From Lonicera japonica (lineage: Eukaryota > Streptophyta > Magnoliopsida > Dipsacales > Caprifoliaceae): a stretch of 64,000 bases of DNA. The notes under the pieces were generated by a model. It did not search any database. It was not told the origin of the DNA and saw nothing but the letters and a program-made list of their open reading frames with translations. Of the stretch, positions 44,546 through 54,700 are shown one piece after another. Every line of letters begins with the position of its first letter. The stretch's first letter is position 1. A program made the position numbers and the translations under genes. Where the stretch lies: assembly GCA_021464415.1 (NCBI GenBank), contig JAKCWG010000782.1, positions 62,001-126,000 of the forward strand. Reading direction: 5' to 3'.

Positions 44546-46350
44546 TGTAACGCCTTCGCCTTAATTACTAGGATTACACCTGGAATTAAGACCTGGTGTG
44601 TCACTAACTCATCTTAGATTGACTAAACTGGAGTTTTATGTAAATAAGAAATCCATGCAATATACATATCATGTATCAACTAAGCATGTAGTACAAAACA
44701 ATAGTATAATTATTCTGTATGCACTTAATTGTTATACAAAATCAAGTTAAGTGAACTCAAAATGATATACAGTATTACGGGTTAGCTGTGGTTTCCAGTA
44801 AAAGAATTCACATCATAAAAATAATTGTATCAAAGCCTTTACTTTATCCCCGATCCCGTTGCATCCTTATCCTCATTGGACTCCTGGTTACCTGTACTGT
44901 TTTAGGAAAACGAGGTGAGCTATTTGCTCAGTAAGGGGTAAATAAGGGATATTACATTTTAAAACAAATTTTAATGTTCCACTATCAAATCACGCCTTGT
45001 TTGGTAATCCAAATTAAAACCGTCATTATGTAAAACAATGCATGCACATGTTATGCAGGTTACCTCCCATGTCGACCATTACCGTGCTTTGAAGAATCTG
45101 GGCCGAATAAAAGAATATTGCTCGTTGCCTCAACAAATGCCAAGCCAATGCATTAATAAAAATAGGACTACCCCTCCCCAATACGCACAGACATATAAAT
45201 AAACAGAATCAATAGTGCCTTGCCAACTTCCTAGGTTCCTGAACTCCTTATCGGTGGCTTATAGCTGGCCAAACATTGCTCCTCCGGGGGTTTAAGGATT
45301 TTCAACCCAAGGGCACCGAGCCATACCTATTTTCCATTCCGACAAGCACTACATATCCATAAGAAACTTTTGTATTTGAGAGACCCAAGTCCTCCATATC
45401 AGAGGTAGATAATATATGCTTCCCAATAAATAAACAATCTAGCCAAATGCCACGAGAATATTTTTGAGCCTTCCGAGAGATTGCCGGGTTTCCGTTTGAC
45501 AAAAAAATAATGCAATACATGTGTACACGCTAGTAAATGCAACAATAGAAATAATATATGCCCTATGAACTCTATTAAACATTCATTCATGTCCCTTGGT
45601 GTATATATCAAGCCAATTGATAAACCGTTTCCATCAAAATATCACATATACACCCGATTACACCCTTATGGATCGAATTATACATAAACCCCAAGTTTAG
45701 ATTGCACATATTGTTTCTATTATTAAATTCATAGTTTAAACATGTGTAAATCATCAATAATTAAGAACATGAGTTTCATTTAAACATATATACGTAATAT
45801 CATTTGAATTTCATCAAATAAGATTCATAATTTTGGATTTAAGAACTTATAAACCATTACCTCGAAGCCCCGTCCGATGAAATCTTGAAACTCCTAAGTC
45901 ACCTTGATCTTCACGTCGCGTAGAACAACTTTTCTTAAGGTCGAACTGTAATCTGAAACTTAGTTTTCAATAAATTTTAGAGAGAAGTTTTGTAGGAGGA
46001 ACTTAGGTCTCCAATCTAGTGAAGAAATGATGAAATATATCTAAAGAATGGTCTGCAACTCCTTTTAAATTTTTAAACCGACATAGCAATAGGCGCCTAT
46101 TAGTCCCAACAGGTGCTTGTTTAATGCACAACATGTGCTTGTTGGACATCAACAGACCCCTGTCCAATAGCGACTGTAAATTGCTCCCAAGGCCAACCCC
46201 AACATTCGCCTAGCCCTGTTACTCAGTGAATAGGTGCCTGTTGGCTTCACAAAAATCTTATTTTCTCACAATATCACCATTTACAATAATTTCTACACCA
46301 AGCAAGCTAATTAAAACATAATTTCATTAATATAAATACATGGTGTTATA
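44546..46350 (-). repeat. 5' LTR of the chromovirus (right copy)
   Basis: On the plus strand it begins TGTAACGCCTTCGCC and ends TGGTGTTATA; the expected final CA became TA. It aligns with 37253-39083 over its whole length, including the CAACAGGTGC phrases near 46085-46245. Confidence 0.9.
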
Positions 46351-46355
46351 AGAAA

Positions 46356-47016
46356 TGTCCGGAACCAAATGTTCACACCCTAATGGAAATTAAGCCTTAA
46401 CCGGGCTTAAAAGAAGGTTTGAAATGAAAAATAGAACATGGGGTATTACAGTATTCTCATCACTTGATATACCTCAGGGGCGTACTTGGCCATTGAGAGT
46501 GGAAATAAACCCTATCAATTTATGTTGGTCCAAGTAAGCCAACTCTTTACTCACTTATAATACTTCCGAGGGTTCGAATTGAAAATCACACTCGTAGGAA
46601 CCTTGCATGATTAGTGATGTGCGTGAAAAGTAAGATTTTTTAAAAGGTTCGATCTGGTGTGTGGGTGAGTTCTGGATTAAAGTGTACTTTTCGAGAACTT
46701 TTAGGGTTCTTGCGGGGGTCAAAAATTGAGGTGTTTACAATGTTATGAAAATAATTTAAACAATGAAAAAAATAAAAACATGTATACCACGCTTTCATTA
46801 ACTTTTTCTTGCTTGTTTTGTTTTTCTTGTTCCAAAAGTTTCTCTTTTCTCTACCATTCTTCTCAAACTTAAGGTTTTGCATCAATGATGGAGGTTTTGC
46901 TGGCTATTTTGGCACCACCAAAATTTATTGCCAAACTCGGTTTAAAATGGTAGAGATGGTAGAAGAATTTTCGGAGGGGAATTTAATGTGGAAAGAAATG
47001 TTTAAAATGTATTAAA
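46356..47016. other. Spacer between chromovirus and Helitron fragments
   Basis: No domain was recognised. Open frames here (such as 46640-46885 on the minus strand) are short and lysine- or phenylalanine-rich because of AT content. Confidence 0.4.
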
Positions 47017-47730
47017 CTAAGTATTGCCCATGCCGGACGGCACGGTGAGACGAATAAATAGCATTTCAATTGTAAAACTAATGAGATTATTATTTTTCTG
47101 ATGAACATTATTTAAATTGTAAAACTAATGAGATTGGATAAAAAAACATTCATTCTTTAATAAGGTACCTAAAATATACATCCATAGAATTGTGTTTTTG
47201 CATACAAAAGCTTAAAAAAATGTAAGAGAATGTTGATTCGGCTGGAACTTGTATATCTTGACAACGCTACATGCAGCTGAGCGTGACTGAATACAGGTGT
47301 TGGCAAATCGAGGTTAACAAAGTTAACAAATTGGCCTTGAGATTTGTTAATAGTCATAGCATAAGCTGGTTATAACGGGAAATTGACGCCGAGTAAATTT
47401 GACAGGCAATTCCAAAGATGAGGGGGTTAAAGAAATTCTTAGGATGAACGCCAAGTTGCCAAACTTATCTCCAGTAAGAATTTTAGCTTCAATTACAAAC
47501 CTACTACAATTTTCAACAATTAGTCTTTTACCATTACAAAGACCCTCTTTCAATACGATATTTCGAAGAAACATTATTGGGAAACCCACTTTAAGGTCAA
47601 GTCAGAAAGGAGGCAATCTCTTTGGATTAAAAGAGTTAAGAAACTCATTAGGGTAGCAATTAGTAATAGAACTTTCAAAGCCCTCATCTTTGCACATTCT
47701 ATTTGTAGCCAAGTATGTATAAACTATTGA
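47017..47730 (-). mobile_element. Helitron 3' fragment with the end of the helicase gene
   Basis: On the minus strand the PIF1-like helicase end reads [19 protein letters not shown] at 47589-47530, [14 protein letters not shown] to 47347, then [20 protein letters not shown] and [20 protein letters not shown] (47357-47230). The Helitron 3' end follows: hairpin GTGCCGTCCGGCAT, then GGGCAATACTTAG at 47017-47021 (complement), with T beyond. The upstream part of the helicase is readable to about 47720 (PNEFLNSFNPKRLPP), but one frame break lies near 47580. The rest of RepHel is absent. Confidence 0.82.
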
Positions 47731-47739
47731 AGTAAAAAT

Positions 47740-48521
47740 GTTTAGATGTTTAAATCGCGTCGAGTACTAAGAATATGAATTACTAACTATATTTATAAAA
47801 TTTATAATTTTAATTTTTTATAGGCTACACAATTACGCCGATTAAATTTGCATATACTCGGTGCTATTGCACCGAACTAAATTGAGTATTATAGAGTGTT
47901 TTGGTCGGCGTAATTCGGACCACCCTTTTTTATAGATAGATTTTGGTTAGTTAAATTTATTTTCAAAACATTAAATTAGTAAAGTCAACAAATTTGCATA
48001 TACTCAGTGTTAGTCCACCAATCTACTCTCTTCTCTCTAACTTTTCTCTCTCATTATTTTCTATTTAAAATTTAAAATACATTAACTTCAAATACAAATT
48101 TTTTTTTGCATATTTAAGATATACTTATCAATACCTATAAAATAAGATCATTATTATGATTACAAAGTTATGTGTAAAAAGGAAAAATATCAAAAAAAGT
48201 TATTGTAACCCACTTTTTTTGAAGGAAACCTTATAAGATTTGACAATTTTCCCAAGTCGCCTATTATAGTGTGATTTATTGTGTATATAATTTTTTTTAA
48301 TTAGTACTTTAGATATTGGGTAACAAAGAAAAAAAGTTTTATTTTATGTGGTCAGAAATGGATATTTTCATTCATTTTTTTTTTGAAGTTTTTTTTAATT
48401 ATTTTTATAATATTGTTTTCCCATATTTAATCATTATTAATCTAAATATGAAAAAGTCATTGCATCTTGGGGTTTTACACTCTCTCCCTCTCTCTCAAAA
48501 TCTACTAATACTAGACAATAG

Positions 48522-48573
<52 letters not shown>

Positions 48574-49321
48574 CGTCCCTCTCATATTCTCATTCTCTCT
48601 CTACATTTCTCAACTATTTCTTCTCTCCTTCATGGTTAAACAATCACTACGGCCCTAGAAAATTCACCGCTGCGACAATATATCTATCATCGAGACGTAC
48701 TCCGCCACCTCTTCCGTGTAAACTTTCGGCCTTCGTTGCCTCTGTCTCGTGGCACCAAAAGAGGTGCTCCTTGGTTTCTATCTTTATTGGGTTTGAATTT
48801 GTGTTTCTCTTTTCATGTATGTATGTTATTTCATGTATTTTTTTTCATGTATGTATGTGAGTTTTGTTCCTCTCTTCATGTATGTATTTTTTTATTTGTT
48901 TGTTTAATTTTTCAACAATACTCTCTCTATCTCTTCATCTATGTATGTATGTATGTATATATGTTTTAATTTGGGGACTTCGGGTTCAAAATGAAAAAAA
49001 AAAAAGAGGTAGTGTATCAAAAAACTTTTCAAATTTGGGTAAAAAAAATGAAAAAATCCACTCATGAGTGCACTTATCAAATTTGGGTTTTAATGTTAAC
49101 ATGATGAAATTTTTTTTTGAAAAACTTAAAAAAAAACCCAAAATAGATGTAGAAATTGAAAAAATATAGATGTTAAAGAATGAATGTTTTTTTTTTCCAT
49201 CCAATCTCAGTAATTTTACAATTGAAATAATGTTCATCAGACAAATAATAATCTCATTAGTTTTACAATTGAAATGTTATTTATTCATCTCGCAGTGCCG
49301 TCCAGCATGGGCATTACATAA
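47740..49321 (+). mobile_element. Helitron-like non-autonomous segment with 3' end at 49321
   Basis: The right end carries the plus-strand Helitron terminus GTGCCGTCCAGCATGGGCATTACATAA (as hairpin plus tail, about 49295-49321) with T beyond. The last ~100 bases are an inverted copy of 47021-47110. The shared conserved AT-rich block appears at about 48067-48174. The 5' end could not be placed. A TC microsatellite (48525-48570) and TATG/ATGT repeats lie inside. No coding capacity; the leucine/serine-rich ORF at 48316 is microsatellite translation. Confidence 0.6.
48525..48570. repeat. (TC)n microsatellite
   Basis: About 23 uninterrupted TC units, within a wider TC-rich zone from 48480 to 48605. 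Confidence 0.95.
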
Positions 49322-49487
49322 TCTATATTATAAGGCATACAAATTATAATATTATTTCTTGATTTGATATCGTAAAATTATAACTAAGGGCTCAATTTTT
49401 TATTTATTATTTACAAATGAATCTTGGCCATTAATTGAGTAGAATAAAATAAAAAATATATTGACTTTGTATGCCTTATAATATAGA
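49322..49487. mobile_element. 166-bp element with perfect 22-bp terminal inverted repeats
   Basis: The left end (49322-49343, TCTATATTATAAGGCATA plus four bases) is the exact reverse complement of the right end (49466-49487). Both ends start with the same TCTATATTATAA motif as Helitrons 1 and 2, and each is preceded by A on its own strand. It abuts the Helitron 3' end at 49321. The body is AT-rich with no coding capacity. Confidence 0.75.
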
Positions 49488-51187
49488 TGTGGGATAGTTT
49501 ATCTAGTCAGGGTTAATTAATTTTTGTATTAAATAAAAAAAAATAAAGTGAAACAAATGGGTCAAAAGTTCATAATTCGAACTAGACTAAGCTCGCTAAT
49601 TTTGTTTCGCTTTCATTACGTCTGTATAATAATAATTATAATAATAATAATAATAATAATAAGTTCCCCCACTTTTTCACTTGTTAAATTTTTTTTGCTC
49701 TTTTGATAAGTGTGTTCGCTGTTCACTTACGCTGGCGGGTCTCTAGGCGATCCCCTTTCTTTAACCAATGGAATTTTTTTCCTTTGATGAAATCTCTAGG
49801 TGAAAGTGCAAGTATTTTTTATTCATTGCCCCAGCAAATGCCAAAAAAAATATGCAACCTCCAAATCTCTTTTCTTTAATAGAAAACATTTTGCATATAT
49901 ACATATATATTTTTCATTTTTAAAATAAAGGTTTCCTGTCTCTTCTTTTCACTATAATAATAGAAAAACCTCCCCTTCACGTTACATGTGTGATTCAAAC
50001 GTAAGATCTTATGGATTCGAACGAGCACTTGAGTTATCTTCATTATTTCTAGGATTTGTTCTATTTGTATATATTAAAAAGGAATTTTATTTCACTGAAT
50101 TTTTTGTTGTACATATACTAGTTTTGATTGAAATAATTAGCTTAGATTATGTAGTTCAAGTGGGAGAGGGTTGGACATTCGGCTTGAATGTCCTTAATTC
50201 GTTTGAGCTTTCTTGGCTACATTTATTATTAAGGATCTTTGATAGGGTTTTAAAAAATCCTAATATTTTTGCTATTCAAATATTTTAATTAATCTATTTT
50301 TGTTTCAAATTAGAGATAACATTGTTGACCGACTTTTTTTGAAAGACGCGGGGGTGGTTACGCGTTGTTTGTAATGCACATCTACCTCTGGAAGTATCAC
50401 ATTAAATATCTTCTATACATCTATACGAAAGAAATTGTATTTACATAAATCTCTGCCAATAAATAATTCATTACTTGGCTTTGCTATTTTGAGAGTCTGC
50501 GTTTTTTCTACAGAGTTGAGTACATATATTAAAAGTTTTACTGTGAGAAAGGACAAACGATTAAATGTACAACTTTTTAATTCTGAAAGGTCTTTTCTGT
50601 AATGGAGCAATAAAATTATTATTAAGTGGTATAGTGATAATGCACCGGAGTAAGAGTTGTTCTAGTAATTGTAAAAATATCCGGTGGCTATTGGTTAGCC
50701 GTCGTCGTAAACAAAAATTAATCGAAATGTGCAAAATCTGGCTCAAATACTCTATAATACTTGAAAGTATTTGGATAAAAAAAACAAAAAATTATGAATG
50801 CTTCCCATCCTCTCTTACCAGTGATATATATTAGTACGAAAAATAAATGCTGTATGCTGATGAAACCCTTTATCATCAATCAACAGCTAATTACTCCCCT
50901 GCTAGACTTGTATAGCTTTTATCAAAATTTTTTTTTGGGCAGTGCTTTTATCACATTGAATAAAAAGACGTGTTAAAGACTGTCCAATTAATTAAAAAAT
51001 TTGTCGTGTTTTAATTATATATTGACCAGTTAGTATGATTTGAAAATGTATCAAAAATTAGATTAATGTACGATGAGCACTCCTAAAAATAACAAATTAA
51101 GATAACTAATAATATATGAAAAAAAGAAAAAGACATGTTTTACATCTTGGCTTCTTCATATGGGCCCACTCCCTCCCTCTCTATCCC
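49488..51187. other. AT-rich region upstream of the TNL gene
   Basis: It contains an ATA/AAT microsatellite (about 49625-49662) and no recognisable domain. The 100-residue frame at 49986-50288 is rich in F, L, I and V and resembles no family I know. The last few hundred bases are the likely TNL promoter. Confidence 0.4.
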
Positions 51188-51195
51188 TATATAAT
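51188..51195 (+). promoter_or_regulatory. Probable TATA box of the TNL gene
   Basis: TATATAAT lies in a C/T-rich setting (CCCTCCCTCTCTATCCC upstream) typical of plant promoters. A start site about 25-35 bases downstream would fall near 51215-51225, which leaves the ATG at 51257 as the first usable one. Confidence 0.6.
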
Positions 51196-51256
51196 GTGGT
51201 GCCTAACAATGCAATGAATGCATGCATTCATCTTCTCGATCGATCTTCCAACTTTA

Positions 51257-51714
51257 ATGGGTACTCAAACATCCTTCTCTTCAAATTCTGCATATAGTTA
51301 TGATGTATTCTTGAGTTTTAGAGGCATCGATACCCGCAGAAGTTTTACAGACCATCTTTATAAAGCCTTGAAGCAAGCTGGAGTTGAAACGTTCAGAGAT
51401 GATGACGAGATACCAAGAGGAGAAAATATCAACTTCGGGTTGGAGAGGGCAATCAAGCAGTCGAGGATGTCGATAATTATCTTCTCAAAGGAATTCACAT
51501 CTTCTAGTGCGTGCCTTTATGAAGTCAAGACGATTCTTGAGCACAGTAAGCGTTCGAAACACACAATTCTGCCCGTTTTTTATCACGTGGAGCCTGAGGA
51601 ATTGAAGTGGAAAGCAAGAGATCTTGCCCCAGTTTTAACAAAAGAATATCAGAAAGGATGGAGCAAGGCACTTGAAGAAGTTGCAAGTATGGCAGGGATG
51701 CCCTTGAAATACCA
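51257..51714 (+). CDS. TNL exon 1: TIR domain
   Basis: Residues 1-152 plus two bases of codon 153. SYDVFLSFRGIDTRRSFTDH (14-33) is the TIR start, DDDEIPRGENI (48-58) the BB-loop region, and CLYEV (86-90) holds the glutamate (89) that is catalytic in plant TIR NADases. The usual tryptophan before the cysteine is alanine here. The stretch between VFYHVEP (108) and WSKALEEVA (135) is shorter than in typical TNLs. The donor is ACCA/GTAAGT. Confidence 0.9.
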
Positions 51715-54700
51715 GTAAGTCTTGCAAAACTTTCCCATTTAAAGATAATTCCAGCTCTATGTTTTTTTATTTATTTTTTTCAATTATTATTTGAACATCT
51801 AAGAGTATTCTTTGTAGGTCTAAAATTAATCCAAGAGGAATGCTGAATTTTGTTCATGGCATATTACCTAAAATTAAAATAAACTTAAGTGAATATATGA
51901 AAATGCAAACAATTTTCAACTCAAATAATTAATAAACAACAGATAAGGGAGTTTTGGTTATATAGATTAAACCACAACACGAGTATGTTTTGTTTACGCG
52001 ATTCAGCTCGTAGTCATACATCCGCGCTTGTGAAATCTAGCTCGAGAAATTTCATTAACATGGTCTTCTTATGGGTGAAGGTCAAATTGTTTCACAATTA
52101 TTCATTCCATGCAAAAGTAATCCTTGTGTGGTTTGACCACCACACTTACGAATGAGAAAAATCCTCCAACGAGATTGACCTCTCACAATGATTTGAATAA
52201 ACATTGTTGGTGCTTTAACACGCGTAAACAATAACATTTGAGTGTTTGTAAAGATACGAAGCTCATATATACTAGAGTTATAAAGATATTAAACACAGAA
52301 AATGACTCAAAATGAATATATCTATGATCAATATAAGAAATGAATAATTTTAGTTAGCTCAAGAAATTTTTGACTGCTTTCAAACAAATAATATTTGTGT
52401 TTAAGAAAGCTTGTGATGGTTTATGTCTATTTCGAACATGCAGCCCTTTCCGGGCGCGGAGGAATGTGAAGGCCAGGGATGGCCCCATTTGGACTGTTAG
52501 AAATTTTTTAGAGAGTATAGGGGGTTTTGTGCGAGAAGGAAAAGGTTAGGGGCCATTGTGCGATTTTGGGGGAGGGCGGTGTGAGTAATTAAGTTTATAA
52601 GTTGAGGGGGTCGGTGATGTAATATAAGTTAAAGGAGTAAAATCTGGTCAGTTATATTGGGTTGGTGGGCAATTTTGGCGCAAGGGAGCTGTGCGTAAGT
52701 AATTGTATAAGTATAGGGTGCACGTGAGTAATATATAGTAAGTTATATGTCATAAGTTAGACAACGACAGAAAGGAATCTTGGAGCCATTTCTTACCTTT
52801 CTCTCCTTTCTTTTTCAGTCTTCATTGCCATTTGTTTTTTTGTTTTTTTTTTGAAACACAGTCTTCATTTTATTTTGGCAGTAGCAATTAAGGCAGTAGC
52901 TCATCTTTTCATCTTTATTCTTCATTTGTTTCGGTATTTTAGGTTAGATTTCTTTTTAATAATCTTATATATTTTGTTTTAAAATTTTGAATATTAAGAA
53001 TTACCAGGTGATTTAATGTTGATTTACTTCTTAGATCGTTAAATATTGATATTAAATTTGATTATTGAAGTTGATTTGCTTATTAAATTGTTAAATATTG
53101 ATATTAAATTTGATTATTGAGGTTAATTTGCTTATTAGATTGTTAATTGATAAATTAATATTTAGATTAATATATGTGTTTTTTTTTTGTTATAGTAGGT
53201 TGAATATTGAGTTAATAAAAATATTTCAAAATATATAATTAATTTTAGTATATCATTTTTAACTTTTCCAGAATATTGAAATAGAATGGAGAATATTTTA
53301 GTAAAAATTTAGCCTAGAAACATAATTATTGAGTTTGATTTAGCTTAAAATTTTTTTTAGCTCCACCTGAAATTTTTTCTTGGCTCTGCCATTGGCCCTA
53401 GCCTCTCGCTTATGAGAGGGTCATACATATTTACTATAAAGCCATTTCCAACCAATGAAAGATCCTAAAAATAATTAAATCAATTATGAAGTTCCTGACT
53501 AAAATTATTACTAAATATGGTAAATTTGCCTTTTTAAGTCCTTAACCCGAAAAACGGATCGCTTTGTAGCTTAGTGACAATGTCATTCTGACTTTGCCGC
53601 CAGCAAGAGTAGAAATGAGATCACTTATTCCTATTAATTAAGACTTCTTGTTGTCCAATAAGTCCATGTATCATGTATGCGTCCCCTACTTCCCCATACA
53701 TGCATATATCATTTAACCACAAAACATTCAAATATCTTGAAGCTTTCAAATTTCCTATTCCATGCTACCATTTAATAGATGGCTAGAATATATAATACAC
53801 ATTCTTTTAGAGAAAATTGAGACAGTTTTTTCTTAATTAGTAACATTCCAACTTTCAAAATTTCCATTTAACTTTAGGATTTCAAAAAGTTACAAGAATT
53901 ATTCAAATTTGTTATCATGATTTTTTTAATATATATATATTTTTTTCGTTTGTAAATTATGAGAAGCATTTATGGTTTGGAGGCTTTTCAATCCTTTTAC
54001 TTTTTCATAGACTTCAAGACAATTGAGTTGGATACTTGGATGCTTCTCTAACCTCCTTATAAGTAGATTAATTGAATTTTTCTTTGCTATATATGATATG
54101 CTATTTTTTATTTAATTGTTCCCTTTTTTTGTACTCAATAGAATTATTTTACAATAAGAAAAAAACAAAGAGAAATGATCAAATTATATTCCAAGTAGAT
54201 GTTCTAATTGGCCATTTTCATATACCCTTGTATTTTGTTTTTCTAATTCTTGACATCCCCATTACACTTCATTTGTACTTTCGCTTTGTTTTAGGTACGA
54301 GTCCGACTTCATCTCTCAAATTGTTGAACTGGTTGAAAGCAAACTATCTCTCAAGGCGCTAACCATGGGCCGCCATCTTATCGGAATGGATTATAGGGTG
54401 GAAGGCATTAATCTATGGTTAAAAGACAGGTCCGGCAAGAACATGCTTGTGATATGTGGAATGGGCGGATTAGGGAAGACAACTATTGCCAAGTTTGTAT
54501 ATAATTCAAACTATCAAGGATTCGATGCTAGTTGTTTTCTTGGAAATATTACAGGAGCTTCTAAAGACCCTATGGGATTAGTTCGTCTGCAAAGACAACT
54601 CTTGACAAGTATTCTACGTAAACCAGAGAAGAAATTTTATAACACTGATGATGGACTTGGGAGAATTCGATGTGCCTTAAAGAACAAAAGGGTTCTTCTT

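Larger units (their letters stand above)
37253..46350 (-). mobile_element. Chromovirus (Tekay/Del-type Ty3/gypsy), nearly complete
   Basis: LTRs of 1831 bp (37253-39083) and 1805 bp (44546-46350) flank a minus-strand interior. Flanks AGAAG (37248-37252) and AGAAA (46351-46355) are a target duplication with one mismatch. The primer site TGGTATCAGAGC (initiator Met tRNA) lies just inside the right LTR (complement about 44531-44542). A purine tract TAGTGGGAGAG lies just inside the left LTR. Gag, protease, RT, RNase H, integrase and a chromodomain follow in order, all with stops or frameshifts. A Cassandra element sits in the protease region. By eye the LTRs differ at roughly 10-15% of positions, so insertion is old. 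Confidence 0.92.

Noticed and set aside
48316..48639. 107-residue ORF
   Set aside because: Its C-terminal half is translation of the TC microsatellite (Leu-Ser repeats) and the rest is AT-rich; it lies inside Helitron debris.
49986..50288. 100-residue hydrophobic ORF upstream of the TNL
   Set aside because: No family resemblance, AT-driven composition, no supporting signals; kept only as part of the spacer.
51218..51256. Earlier in-frame ATG for the TNL (13 extra residues)
   Set aside because: It lies about where transcription should start from the TATA box at 51188, and the extra residues match nothing; 51257 gives a typical TNL start.
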